Assembly (NCBI GenBank): GCA_019637075.1
Contig: JAHBWI010000001.1
Span: 620,001 to 684,000, forward strand
Length of the DNA stretch: 64,000 nt
From: Nitrospiraceae bacterium
GTDB lineage: Bacteria; Nitrospirota; Nitrospiria; Nitrospirales; Nitrospiraceae
Direction: 5' to 3'
Within the stretch, counting starts at the first letter, position 1; each line of letters begins with the position of its first letter. The position numbers were made by a program, and so were the translations under genes. This document shows, one piece after another, positions 8,510 through 17,800 of this stretch. The notes below the pieces were generated by a model. The model was not told the DNA's origin. It worked only from the letters and a program-made list of their open reading frames with translations, and did no database searches.

Positions 8510-10540
8510 CTAAGCCTCGTGCTTGAGCGGAAACCATACATCCACCACTGCCCCACTGCCAGGCGGACTCTGAATCACCAACTGCCCCTGGTGTCGCTCG
8601 ACGATATCCCTCGTGATCGTAAGCCCCAGCCCCACACCCTTGGCCTTCCCGTTCGTGAAGAAAGGTTCGTAGATCCGTTTCAAGTCTTCTGCCGGAATGC
8701 CCTTCCCCGAATCCGAAAACCGCATGAGCACGCCCGGTACGCGTCTGGTGTCCAAAGCGAGCGTCACGGTCAGGTCGCCGCCGCCGGCCATGGCATCGAT
8801 CGCATTCATGACAATGTTCAGGCAGACCTGAAGAATATGCGCCCGCGACCCCTCGACGGCAGGCAAGTCCGGGACGATGCGCTGTTTGACCATGATGCGG
8901 TTCTTGATGAGATTCGGCCGCAGCAGCGTCAGGGTGTCGGAGAGCACCGACGCCAGATCGCAGGCTGCGATATCGAACTGCCTGGGACGCAATTGCCCGA
9001 GGTGCGATTCCAAGAGCCCGTCGATGCGCGCCGCCTCCCGAGCGATCAGCCGGCAACGGTCCCGGGCTTCCTGCGGCAACGTCGCCTGCTCGGACAGATG
9101 GGTCGCCAGACTGCCCAATCCGATGAGCGGATTGCGCACCTCGTGCAAAATACCTCCCGCCAACTGCCCGACGAGCTTGACCTGTTCCGTGTGGCGCAGG
9201 GCTTCGAGCATCTGCTCGCGCTCGCTCAGGTCCGTGAGAATAGCCATGAAGTACTGCGTGGTCCCATCGGACGCTTTGACGGGGCTCACGCTCTCCCAGA
9301 CGAGGAATTCCGAACCGTCTTTGCGTCGATTGACGAACCGCTCGACGAAGGGTTGGCCGCCGCGGATCGACTGCCACAGCCGTTCATAGAACTCCGGCGG
9401 GTGCTTGCCGGACTTCAAAATCACCGGACGCTGACCCAGCACTTCCTCCCGACTCCAGCCCGTCATCCGTTCCAGGGCCGGATTCCACTCGAGGATTCGC
9501 CCGGACGTGTCGGTCATCATCACGCCGTCCTGCGCGGAGAGGAAGAGGCGGTGATAGAAGTCGATCTGGGTTTCCTCGTGGCGACGGCGCTCCAGCACCG
9601 TGCCCACCGTATTCGCGACCGTACAGAGGAATTCTTGCTCCTTTTGGGAAAACCGGCGGACCTCGCGCGTATGGGCCGTCATCACCCCATAGACTCGGTC
9701 TTCGACGAGCATCGGGACGCACATGCCCGCCACCGCGCCGTGGTCGGTCAGGAGACGCGAAGGGGAAAACCTGGTCTCGCGCCGCAAATCTTCGACGATC
9801 ACCGGCACTCGTTCTCGGATCGCATATCCCGCTTGTGAATGAGTCCCGCCTTCGATGGGCAACTTATCGGCCAGGTCGTCGCGAAGTCCGGTGCCGGCCA
9901 GAATGAAGAGCTGGCCGTCCTGTGCGCGAGGCACCAGGATCTTGCACAAATCGACTTCCAATGCGGCAGCGGTTTCCTTCACCGCCTCGTTCATCAACTC
10001 TTGCGCCGACACGCCGCTGACAGCCAGGGTACCGATCCGCGCGAGCACGGATTGGAAGCGCGCGACATGGGAGGCTTCGAGCGCCAGCTGTACGCGCTCG
10101 GTCGCGTCTTCCAACACGATCAACACGCCGCGTCCGCCCCGGTAGGGCACGACGTTCAGGCGAGCCTCATAGTACAAGGCGCGACCGCGCCGATCCGTGA
10201 GCCGATACTCGGCGTGGGAGCGCTCTCCCAGCGACCGTTTATTCCAGGCGATAGCCTCGTCGAGGAGCCGTTTGCGGAGACCCGGGCCCGCGCCCTCAGC
10301 GGGCGGGGCAGGCGCTTCCACCAATTCGGCGAACTGGGAGTTTTCAAAGATCAGGATGCCGTCGGAGACGAAACAAAGTCCGCCGTGGATGCAGTCGCTC
10401 AGCCAGGCAAGCACCTCGGCGGCGGCCACTTCGGATTGCACCGTCGCGGACGCCTTGGGACGGCTTCGTTGGGAGGAGGCCATGGATCCCGTCGCGGCCT
10501 GCCGTGGCCCACGGATCGTGCGCTTCACGGGGCTCGTCAC
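8510..10540 (-). CDS. PAS/GAF sensor histidine kinase
   Basis: This 676-residue, apparently soluble kinase has an N-terminal PAS-like region at about residues 45-165 and a GAF domain at about 180-325 (KILVPRA...GYAIRERVPVIVEDL). A second PAS/PAC domain lies at about 330-450 (DGVMMTDTSGRILEWNPALERMTGWSREE). The HisKA phospho-acceptor is His466 in ILHEVRNPLIG. The HATPase_c domain shows the N box (LNIVMNAIDAM) and G boxes (FSDSGKGIP, KGVGLGLTI). It probably signals to the NtrC-type regulator at 6816-8222. The start is an unsupported GTG at 10540, and an in-frame ATG at 10483 is an alternative. The P-II-like gene ends 20 bases upstream, so it may be co-transcribed with the dab genes. Confidence 0.9.
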   Translation of the reverse strand: MTSPVKRTIRGPRQAATGSMASSQRSRPKASATVQSEVAAAEVLAWLSDCIHGGLCFVSDGILIFENSQFAELVEAPAPPAEGAGPGLRKRLLDEAIAWNKRSLGERSHAEYRLTDRRGRALYYEARLNVVPYRGGRGVLIVLEDATERVQLALEASHVARFQSVLARIGTLAVSGVSAQELMNEAVKETAAALEVDLCKILVPRAQDGQLFILAGTGLRDDLADKLPIEGGTHSQAGYAIRERVPVIVEDLRRETRFSPSRLLTDHGAVAGMCVPMLVEDRVYGVMTAHTREVRRFSQKEQEFLCTVANTVGTVLERRRHEETQIDFYHRLFLSAQDGVMMTDTSGRILEWNPALERMTGWSREEVLGQRPVILKSGKHPPEFYERLWQSIRGGQPFVERFVNRRKDGSEFLVWESVSPVKASDGTTQYFMAILTDLSEREQMLEALRHTEQVKLVGQLAGGILHEVRNPLIGLGSLATHLSEQATLPQEARDRCRLIAREAARIDGLLESHLGQLRPRQFDIAACDLASVLSDTLTLLRPNLIKNRIMVKQRIVPDLPAVEGSRAHILQVCLNIVMNAIDAMAGGGDLTVTLALDTRRVPGVLMRFSDSGKGIPAEDLKRIYEPFFTNGKAKGVGLGLTITRDIVERHQGQLVIQSPPGSGAVVDVWFPLKHEA

Positions 10541-10559
10541 GTGAGTATACCGGGGCGCA

Positions 10560-10913
10560 TCACGCGCGTCGAGGGGCGGCGCTGCGGCCCGGGGAGGCCA
10601 CGAAATGATCCCGCCGCGTCACGGCAACGTCGCTGACGAACATGGCTCCGGAATGCTTGTGAAACAGCGGCCCCAACCCGCCGAGAATGGGCTCGATCCG
10701 CTCTTCCGGCACCACCGTAAACACAATCACCTGGCTGCTCGTATCATCGAACAGCAGGTGCCCCTCGTGAAAGCCGTGGTGTCCCTTCCCGGATACGTTG
10801 TTGATGATCGTGTACCCGGTCGCCCCGACCCGATCCAGCAGGTCCGTAACCATCTTCAAGTGCTCGCCCTGCACGACAATGCGAATTTCCTTCATCGGAT
10901 GCAACGTCAACAT
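10560..10913 (-). CDS. P-II-like regulatory protein of the dab operon
   Basis: This 117-residue protein has the P-II/P-II-like ferredoxin-fold pattern: MKEIRIVVQGEHLKMVTDLLDRVGATGYTI, a short T-loop-like GKGHHGFHEG, then VIVFTVVPEERIEPILGGL and a C-terminal strand. The T-loop is shorter than in GlnB, and the uridylylated Tyr is not evident. P-II-like proteins near bicarbonate transporters (for example SbtB) sense adenine nucleotides and gate uptake. By position, 66 bases after dabA on the same strand, a similar role is likely. ATG 10913 has GGAGGGGG upstream, and ATG 10895 (MKEIR) is an alternative. Confidence 0.8.
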   Translation of the reverse strand: MLTLHPMKEIRIVVQGEHLKMVTDLLDRVGATGYTIINNVSGKGHHGFHEGHLLFDDTSSQVIVFTVVPEERIEPILGGLGPLFHKHSGAMFVSDVAVTRRDHFVASPGRSAAPRRA

Positions 10914-10978
10914 ACTCCGCGTCCCCCTCCGTTAGCCCTGATCTCGACTGGTTAGTTTCCACCCGCTCCGTTATACAC

Positions 10979-13900
10979 CTATACACCCGCCGCGTCCGCC
11001 AGCTCGCGCGCCCACGAGGAGCCTTCCTTGCTGGCACCGTTCAACCCCGATTCCTCCGTCGCCGCCGGCCCGGCCTCCGCAGACACAACTTGCCAGCCCG
11101 TCATGATGTCGTGACGATAACAGCGCCCGTCTTCCGGCTCATAGACCATCAGCAACACCCACTCATTATGCACCAAACGCTCGATGCCCGGATGTTTCGC
11201 GATGACTGCATCCACCCGTGACCTCGGCGCCTCGATCACGGCCAGCAAACGCATCGGCTCATGATACGGGGCCGGCCCGTTCAGGACGGTCTGAGCCGGA
11301 AGGCCGAGCCGCAAGTCGCTGCCCGCTCCGCTCATGACGCCGACCCGGCCGACGATGTTGTGATAGACCTTGCTGCCGCTCCCATAGACTTCGTTGTCGA
11401 CGGTGGAGAAGTAATGCTCCATGTTGATCCACTGGGCCACCACGAGCGGCGCCGTCATGATCGTCTCGAGCAGTTTGCCCGATTCGTCCTGGCGGTGGTC
11501 ATACGAATGCAAAAAAGATCGTCCCTGGAGATTCAAGGGCCTGGTCAGTTCACGCCGCCCGATTACCAACACATTGTTCTTTGACAGGCCCCACTCCGGA
11601 CGAACCTGCGCCCAGTCCACGCTCCGTCGCGACGCTCTGGTCGCCGGCTTGCGGGCCGGTGTCTCGATCGCGTGTCCATCCAGGGCCGCACCCCGTTCAC
11701 GAGCCGTCGCTTCCCCCGCCTCATCCAAATCGGCCAAGAGTCGGACCAAGTCCTTGCGGTGGGTCGGCGGCACGTCCTCGAGGTCCACGATCTGCACGCA
11801 ATCCGACGTGGTGTCATGCCGCGCCGCCACGAAATGAGTATCGCTCGGAATCACGATGCCGCGCGCCTGCAGAGCCTCCCGTACCGCTCGATTGTTGGCC
11901 ATCGCCGCAAAGGCCCGCGCATTCGGCAAGCCGGTGTTGCCTCCGCAGGCCCCGCAGTCCAGCGCCGATTCATAGGGATTGTTGTCCGAGGTGCTGCCGT
12001 GGGCGCAGATGACCACCAGCCGCGAGAATCCAGACGTGAATCCCATCAGGCGCAAGGCGGCTTCCACTCCGTAGGCCTGCTCGGACAGGCTGAAGCCGTT
12101 GTGCGTGATCCGCTGAAGCCGGGAGGACACGCCGCGGGTCGTAATGTCGTGCCGTTGCCGCAGTTGCTCGTAGAACGAGAGCTCCTGGTCCGGCGACAAC
12201 CCCAGCGTCTCCGCAATGGCGACTCGGCTTTGCTCATCACCCTCGCCCAGCGCGTACCGGCGGATGGATTCGATCAGGGCAGGCGTGACCGCGGAACCCA
12301 ACGACGGCGCCAAGCTGCGGAGCGCGGCGCGAATGGCGGCCCGATGATCGGCTGCTACGATTTCCTCCGCTTCGGCCCTCGTCAACTTGTCGATCGTCAA
12401 GGTCGTGGCCAGCTCCGGCAGCCACCATTGCTTGAACCAATCGCTGATCCGCCGGTACCACAGCGGAAACAGCGTCTTCCCCAGCAACGGCAGGCCGAAC
12501 ATCCAGCCCATGGCTTCGACCATCACGTAGGGCGTCACCACGTTCTGCTTCAAATCATGCAGCAGCGTATGGCCCGCCTTGGCCAGTTGCCCGAACAGGC
12601 GATGACGGCTGGCCGCCGCGCCGTGGTAGCTGCGGGGAATTTCCCGGATATGGTTCTTGGGCTTGAGCAGGACCGGCGCTTGCGCGACATGGTGCTCGCC
12701 GCCGAAACTCTGATACTTCAACGGAATGCCGAAGAAGCCCGCGACGCCGAAGGTCTCATAGCCGCCGAGGTGTTCGAGATGGCGGCGAAACACTTCCGAC
12801 CGCACATCGATACAAAACACCATCTGAGCCAACGGCCGCGACGTATCGGGCGCCACGATGGCACCGTCCGCCCGCCCGCCCGCCTTCGCTGAGTCGGTCA
12901 GCTGTCGGACGATATCGCGCCGGTGCGCGGTCTCCAACGCTTCGAGCCAGCGCGGCCCATGCTGCACGGAGGGAAATCCGTCCAGCCAATCACACAGCGT
13001 CACGGCATCCATTGTGGCCGTCAACATAATATGTTCGGTCGGAACGCCCAGCGCAACGGCCAAATCGACCAAGCGGCGAGCCGTACGCGTCACCCGCTCG
13101 CCCAGCCGCCCTTGGGCGGTCTCCTCGAACCAACGGCGGCCGAACTCGTTCCACTCGCTCGAGCCGGCAGCCCCTTTGCGCTTCGTCCACTGCCGCACCT
13201 CATGTGCCGCCTGCGCCGGGAGCCGTCCTTCCAACGCGCGGCGCCTGAGCCAATGGGCATAGGGCGCCTGTTCGATGTAGCCTCGAACCGCCTCGTAGGT
13301 CCCCGCCACCTCGAGCCGCTTGCGGCATTCGACCTCGACCAACTCCCGCTCATAGAACAGGCGAACCGCTAAATACTTCACCAGATCGATGGGATACTGC
13401 ACCTGCCAGGGATGGCCCTGTTCCTCCGAGCGCCATTTGATGTAGCCCGTCCAACCGGGCAACGCCGCCAAGTGCAGGGCAAAGTAGGATTCGAAAGCCG
13501 ACTTAGGGATGCCCATGAGCTCGAGACTCTGCAACACCGCCTCTTCAGGGCGATCATCCAAGGCGTCGAGTTTCTTCACGACGTCTCGGACTCCGCGCAG
13601 ACGCCATCCCGCATCGTATCGCGCGAGCCGCTTCCAGGACCGGTAGAACGTATGTTCACGATCCGGCATGGACCAGGAGGCCTCGCCCTCGTCCAAGAAC
13701 ACGGCGCACCACTTGATCATCTGTTCGTTGATGTCGGAAACGATCGTCGTGCCGAGCGTGCGATCGCACCAGGTCGAGAGGGTCTCATTCGACAAGAGAT
13801 CGACCGATTCCCAGGGCGTGAGGGCATCGGTATACTCCGACGGCTGGTTTTCCAGGCAAGCGGTCAGCCAAGGCACGAGGGTCTGCACCTCTTCACGCTC

Positions 13901-14302
13901 GACGCCGGCGGTGCTGGAGGAAGGAATCGGATCCTCTTCTCCGAGCCCATGCATCATCGACAGCCGCAGTACTTCGAGGTGAGACAAGTCGCGCCCGGCA
14001 AACCGCACGCGCTTGTCCGTGGCAATCGGCGCGAGGACTTCGAGAAGATCCCGGGTCTGGATGCGGCCATCCTCGCAATGCCGCCGGTACAGACGATTCA
14101 CCAGGTAGCCTCGCCCCCCCAGGAGCCGCTCGGCCCGCTTCACCGCCTGCCCGAACGGCAACTCCTCCAGCCCATGCAACGGATTGTGGTGGATGAAGGT
14201 TCGCATCGGCCAGTAGGGCGAAACGATCTCGCCGGCCAATTGCACATGCGAGCGCAATTCCATGCGCTCGGTTTCTCTGGAGATATGCCGCTCGGTCGTC
14301 AT
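10979..14302 (-). CDS. dabA: DabA, inorganic-carbon transporter carbonic-anhydrase-like subunit
   Basis: This 1107-residue DUF2309 (PF10070) protein starts at ATG 14302, which overlaps the dabB stop by 4 bases (ATGA). An upstream in-frame extension runs into dabB and is unsupported. The active-site set known from Halothiobacillus DabA2 is present: Cys497-x-Asp499 in VFCIDVRSE, and His768 with Cys783 (ICAHGS...ALDCGACGG). The His-to-Cys distance of 15 equals that of the reference (524/539). DabA with DabB forms an energy-coupled complex that traps CO2 as bicarbonate in the cytoplasm. It is longer than many homologues. Its operon with dabB and a P-II-like gene suggests regulated carbon concentration in an autotroph. 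Confidence 0.93.
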   Translation of the reverse strand: MTTERHISRETERMELRSHVQLAGEIVSPYWPMRTFIHHNPLHGLEELPFGQAVKRAERLLGGRGYLVNRLYRRHCEDGRIQTRDLLEVLAPIATDKRVRFAGRDLSHLEVLRLSMMHGLGEEDPIPSSSTAGVEREEVQTLVPWLTACLENQPSEYTDALTPWESVDLLSNETLSTWCDRTLGTTIVSDINEQMIKWCAVFLDEGEASWSMPDREHTFYRSWKRLARYDAGWRLRGVRDVVKKLDALDDRPEEAVLQSLELMGIPKSAFESYFALHLAALPGWTGYIKWRSEEQGHPWQVQYPIDLVKYLAVRLFYERELVEVECRKRLEVAGTYEAVRGYIEQAPYAHWLRRRALEGRLPAQAAHEVRQWTKRKGAAGSSEWNEFGRRWFEETAQGRLGERVTRTARRLVDLAVALGVPTEHIMLTATMDAVTLCDWLDGFPSVQHGPRWLEALETAHRRDIVRQLTDSAKAGGRADGAIVAPDTSRPLAQMVFCIDVRSEVFRRHLEHLGGYETFGVAGFFGIPLKYQSFGGEHHVAQAPVLLKPKNHIREIPRSYHGAAASRHRLFGQLAKAGHTLLHDLKQNVVTPYVMVEAMGWMFGLPLLGKTLFPLWYRRISDWFKQWWLPELATTLTIDKLTRAEAEEIVAADHRAAIRAALRSLAPSLGSAVTPALIESIRRYALGEGDEQSRVAIAETLGLSPDQELSFYEQLRQRHDITTRGVSSRLQRITHNGFSLSEQAYGVEAALRLMGFTSGFSRLVVICAHGSTSDNNPYESALDCGACGGNTGLPNARAFAAMANNRAVREALQARGIVIPSDTHFVAARHDTTSDCVQIVDLEDVPPTHRKDLVRLLADLDEAGEATARERGAALDGHAIETPARKPATRASRRSVDWAQVRPEWGLSKNNVLVIGRRELTRPLNLQGRSFLHSYDHRQDESGKLLETIMTAPLVVAQWINMEHYFSTVDNEVYGSGSKVYHNIVGRVGVMSGAGSDLRLGLPAQTVLNGPAPYHEPMRLLAVIEAPRSRVDAVIAKHPGIERLVHNEWVLLMVYEPEDGRCYRHDIMTGWQVVSAEAGPAATEESGLNGASKEGSSWARELADAAGV

Positions 14303-15999
14303 CCCCCCACCCCCTGAGCATCGACACCCCTTGCCTGGCCAACCCGCCCGAACAGCTTGCGCCGGACCGCGCGCATGAAATCCTCGACGTAGAGCCCATT
14401 GAGGAACGCGACATAGGCCCAGGCCCGCACCGGCTCCATCCAAGTCGGCATCAGGAACGGCAGACCTTTCGCTTCGCCATAAATCACCCCCCACGCAGCC
14501 AACACCAAGACAGCGGAACAGCCGACGAAGAGATCAAACAACGAGCGGTTCCATTGAGCTGCCTGGAGATACCCCATTGCTTCCCCCGGCCCCGGATACA
14601 GGAAGTGTGTAAAGGCTTCCCCGGCCCAGAGATAAGTCAGACCGATCAAAGCCAAGGCCGCGAGCATGGTCACGGAGACCTTCCAGGATGCGCCGGCCTG
14701 CATGCGATAGAGGCTGAACATGGCCTGAGAGGCCGTCACCCATCCAAAAAACAGAAAGATTACCGCTCCCTGCCCATCCTGCAAGGGAATTTGCACCACC
14801 CCATGAAGCGCTAAGAGAATCACCAGCGGCAGGACCAAGGTCACCGCCAATCCGGTCGTCCAAGTCATAGCGGAGAAGGGCTGCGGAGCCGCGCGCTTCA
14901 TCCCGGACGGCAACTTGAACTCGACGCGGGCCTTGTGAATGTTCGCGCCGGAGTTCAAGAACAGCGTGGCCTTGAAGAGCCCGTGCGCGCAGAGGTGGAA
15001 AACCGCGAGGGCAAAGGCACCGAGGCCGCACTCCATGACCATGTACCCCATCTGACCCATGGTGGAATAGACGAGCATGCGTTTCACGCTCGGCTGCGTC
15101 AGCATCGCCGCAGCACCGATCAACGCCGTGACGGCACCGATCACGAAAAGCAGGTGCAGGGTCGTGGGCGCTTGGCCGAACAGGGGAGCAAGCCGGTTGA
15201 CGAGGAACCCTCCCGCGTTCACGATGCCCGCATGCATGAGGGCCGATACCGGAGTCGGCGCTTCGAGGGTTCCGATCAACCAGACGTGCAGGGGAAACTG
15301 GGCCGATTTGGTCATCACGGATAGGATGAGCAAGAGAGTCGCGACCGCCGGAACCTCCATCTGCCACGCCCCTGCCAGCAGTTGAGCCGGCGCGGTCCGG
15401 AGCCGTTCCGACAGGCCGGTAAGATCCAAGGTCCCGTAGGCATGGTAGAGCATGACCAAGGCGAGCCCGAAGGCCACGTCGCCCAGACTCTGGACCCAGA
15501 AGGTCCGGCGGCCTGCCGAAACTGCTGCGCGATTCCCAACCTGGAACGCAACCAATGTGGCCAACAGCCAGGTCACGCCATGCCAGTAGAGAAACATCCA
15601 GAGCACGTTCCCGCTTGTGACGAGGCCGAGCAATACCGAGGTCAGACTCCCGACCAGGGCAAAAAACCGGGCGTAGCCTTGGTCCCCGACCATGTAGCGC
15701 TCTGAATAGACATGAATGATGAGGCTGACCAGGCTGATCAGCATCAGCATGACGGAGGAGAGTCGATCGACGACAATCGTATACGAGAGTGGCCCGCTGG
15801 GTTCACCGATCAGCGTCAGCGCCATCGGTCCCTTCGCAAGCACCAGCACGAACGTGGCGACAGCCGACAACGCAGCGCACCACAGGGCAACGATTCCAAC
15901 GCGGGCGCTTCGCTCTCCCCACTCCCGACCAAAAAACCAGATCGAAAGGCCGCTTACCATCGGCGCAAACATCGTTAACAGCGGTAACAAGAATTCCAT
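14299..15999 (-). CDS. dabB: DabB, NuoL-like proton-channel subunit of the DAB complex
   Basis: This 566-residue polytopic protein belongs to the complex I antiporter-subunit family (NuoL/MrpA-like; PF00361). The motifs MVGDQGYARFFALVGSLTSVLLGLV, SAQFPLHVWLIGTLEAPTPVSALMHAG and MLVYSTMGQMGYM are diagnostic and carry the conserved Lys/His/Glu residues. It probably couples proton flow to DabA. The ATG at 15999 has GGGAG about 11 bases upstream. The stop overlaps dabA by 4 bases, so the two genes are translationally coupled. Because it stands with dabA and no nuo genes, this is DabB rather than a respiratory subunit. Confidence 0.92.
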   Translation of the reverse strand: MEFLLPLLTMFAPMVSGLSIWFFGREWGERSARVGIVALWCAALSAVATFVLVLAKGPMALTLIGEPSGPLSYTIVVDRLSSVMLMLISLVSLIIHVYSERYMVGDQGYARFFALVGSLTSVLLGLVTSGNVLWMFLYWHGVTWLLATLVAFQVGNRAAVSAGRRTFWVQSLGDVAFGLALVMLYHAYGTLDLTGLSERLRTAPAQLLAGAWQMEVPAVATLLLILSVMTKSAQFPLHVWLIGTLEAPTPVSALMHAGIVNAGGFLVNRLAPLFGQAPTTLHLLFVIGAVTALIGAAAMLTQPSVKRMLVYSTMGQMGYMVMECGLGAFALAVFHLCAHGLFKATLFLNSGANIHKARVEFKLPSGMKRAAPQPFSAMTWTTGLAVTLVLPLVILLALHGVVQIPLQDGQGAVIFLFFGWVTASQAMFSLYRMQAGASWKVSVTMLAALALIGLTYLWAGEAFTHFLYPGPGEAMGYLQAAQWNRSLFDLFVGCSAVLVLAAWGVIYGEAKGLPFLMPTWMEPVRAWAYVAFLNGLYVEDFMRAVRRKLFGRVGQARGVDAQGVGG

Positions 16000-16374
16000 T
16001 CGGTCCAATCTCCCGACATCGCGATGTGCCGAGCCAATCAGCAAGAAAAAGGCCCGTCAGCCCCTGCACGGAAAACACCGCACTTCATATATTCTTCAGC
16101 CACTTACAAATACAGCCTGCTCCACCTGGCAAGAAGATGAGTCCTCAGGTAGTGCACCAGCGCACAGTCGTGCAAGGGTGCACGGTCTCTGCACGATCAT
16201 TCAGGGCCGCGATCCTTTTTCTCCGGCTCTCTCAGCACTCTGCAGTTTCTCGACTTTCCTAGACAGACCCAGCCACCAGCGGTAAGATTTCCCCATCACT
16301 GATGGTTTCGGCCGGCCGCACGCTCACCGCTGCAGCCCTACCGCGACCCAGACCGCCTCGGAGAAGGAGCTGAC
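16000..16374. other. Divergent control region between dabB and a response regulator
   Basis: This 375-base region has no supported gene. At 16151-16200 the word GTGCA, or its complement TGCAC, occurs several times within about 45 bases, which could be a cluster of operator half-sites for dabB or for the gene at 16375. No clear -35/-10 pair was found. Confidence 0.4.
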
Positions 16375-16740
16375 ATGGCAAAGATCATGGTCATCGACGA
16401 CGAATCCTCGATTCGCAGCCTACTGCGAGAGGTGCTGGAAAAATCGGGGCATCAGGTCGTTGAAGCCCGTGACGGCCGCGAGGCGTTGGAGTTGTATCAG
16501 AAGGACAAAGCCGATCTTGTCATCATGGACCTTCTCATGCCGGAGGTCGACGGCCTCGAAGCCACCCTCCAGCTGAGCCGTGAATACCTCGATACCAAGA
16601 TCATCGCCATGACCGGCGCGCAGGGCGATCGCAACTTTCTGGACATCGCCAAGCTGTTCGGCGCCCGCCGTACCTTTGAGAAGCCGTTCGACCTCAAGGA
16701 AATGCTCCACGCCATCGAGTCCGAATTGGCCCACAAATAA
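16375..16740 (+). CDS. CheY-like single-domain response regulator
   Basis: This 121-residue protein is a receiver domain only. It has the acidic pocket VIDDESSIRSLL, phospho-acceptor Asp in VIMDLLMPEVDG (about residue 52), switch Thr in IIAMTGA, and Lys in FEKPFD. AAGGAGCTGAC precedes the ATG. No output domain is present, so it acts by phosphotransfer or by protein contact. It faces away from dabB and lies just upstream of a second single-domain receiver. Its partner kinase cannot be assigned from context. Confidence 0.9.
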   Translation: MAKIMVIDDESSIRSLLREVLEKSGHQVVEARDGREALELYQKDKADLVIMDLLMPEVDGLEATLQLSREYLDTKIIAMTGAQGDRNFLDIAKLFGARRTFEKPFDLKEMLHAIESELAHK

Positions 16741-16768
16741 GCCAGCGGGCCACATACACCCTCGAAAG

Positions 16769-16789
16769 CAGCCCCCCCGTACGGGGCTG
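16769..16789. terminator. Short hairpin after the first receiver gene
   Basis: CAGCCCC (16769-16775) and GGGGCTG (16783-16789) make a 7-bp G/C stem with a 7-base loop, 29 bases after the stop. There is no U-tract, so this is a weak terminator candidate. Confidence 0.3.
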
Positions 16790-16884
16790 AGGTGCCAAGC
16801 CTCAATCCTCTCTTCATTCCTCAAGAAAGCCGTCGATCCAGCCGAGCTAGTAATTGGTGAACTGACGGCGAGGAGAAGAGCCCC

Positions 16885-17295
16885 ATGGCCGGTTTCGGTG
16901 CAACCGCTCGCATTCTCGTGATCGACGACAGCCGGGACTTTCAAGTCCTCGTGCGGACCTATCTGAACGGCACCGGATGGACCGTTCACGGGGCCGCCGA
17001 TGCGCTGCAGGCCACCGGAATGGCCCTGAGGGAAAAGCCCAAGCTGATCCTGCTTGACATCGGACTCCCCGGTGGAGACGGGTTCATGCTGCTCGATCGC
17101 CTGCACGCCAACGTCCATACCCGCGGCATTCCCGTCATCGTGACCACCGCACAGACAGCTGCAGGGCTCGAAGCCAAGGCCAAGGCCAAAGGCGCGCAAG
17201 CCTTCCTGCAAAAGCCCTTTGAAAAACAGATATTGCTGGAAACGCTGGAATCAGTTCTGCGAGAATCGGCCGACGCGACGAACAAGCCGCACTGA
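16885..17295 (+). CDS. Single-domain response regulator
   Basis: This 136-residue receiver domain has ILVIDDSRDFQVLV, Asp in LILLDIGLPGGDG (about residue 59), VIVTTA with the switch Thr, and Lys in FLQKPFEK. GAGGAGAAGAG precedes the ATG. It lies 144 bases after another single-domain receiver on the same strand, which suggests a phosphorelay pair. No DNA-binding domain is present. Confidence 0.88.
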   Translation: MAGFGATARILVIDDSRDFQVLVRTYLNGTGWTVHGAADALQATGMALREKPKLILLDIGLPGGDGFMLLDRLHANVHTRGIPVIVTTAQTAAGLEAKAKAKGAQAFLQKPFEKQILLETLESVLRESADATNKPH

Positions 17296-17404
17296 TCGTC
17301 ACCCGCCTCCGCTCTGTCACAGGTATCCACCGGACGCGGATGCCTGGCGGGATACCGACACGAAATCGTTCGACTCCACTGGTTCACCCGCAGCGCAATC
17401 GACG

Positions 17405-17800
17405 ATGTGGACCATAGCCTGGCTGCTCTATGCCTGCCTAATCATCGCCTCGGGTGTGTACCACACCGACTTCGTCATGCATTCGCACTGGGAGTTCGTG
17501 CGGTGGCTGCCGCCCCTCGCAGAGGTAAGGACCTACGGATTCTGGCAGGATCTTGCCGTCAACGTGCTGCTCTATATTCCCTTCGGGCTGCTGTTTCTCC
17601 AATCACGACGACACGTGACGGGCCGAACGGTGCTGCTGACGGTGGGGATGGGGCTCTTGCTGTCCTGCGGCGTCGAGCTCTACCAACTCTATTCGCACAA
17701 CCGCAGGCCCGCCCCGTCGGATATCGTCTGTAACGTGACCGGGACGTGGCTGGGAGTCAGGGCCTTCAGAAACCGGTGGCGTCCCAACCGCGACGCCTAG
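17405..17800 (+). CDS. VanZ-like family membrane protein
   Basis: This 131-residue protein has about four hydrophobic segments. The VanZ-like (PF04892) signatures are DLAVNVLLYIPFGLLFL and the end CGVELYQLYSHNRRPAPSDIVCNVTGTWLG. Function in most bacteria is unknown; VanZ itself gives low-level teicoplanin resistance. The ATG at 17405 has no visible ribosome binding site. An in-frame extension to 17219 overlaps the previous gene and is unlikely. Its stop shares the CTAG at 17797-17800 with the convergent lipoprotein gene. Confidence 0.75.
   Translation: MWTIAWLLYACLIIASGVYHTDFVMHSHWEFVRWLPPLAEVRTYGFWQDLAVNVLLYIPFGLLFLQSRRHVTGRTVLLTVGMGLLLSCGVELYQLYSHNRRPAPSDIVCNVTGTWLGVRAFRNRWRPNRDA

Noticed and set aside
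8519-9838. 439-codon open frame antisense to the histidine kinase
   Set aside because: The reverse strand encodes a full PAS/GAF/HisKA/HATPase protein; the antisense frame has no recognisable domain.
14303-14494. N-terminal extension of DabA to 14494
   Set aside because: It runs into dabB coding sequence. The ATGA overlap at 14299-14302 gives a normal coupled start.
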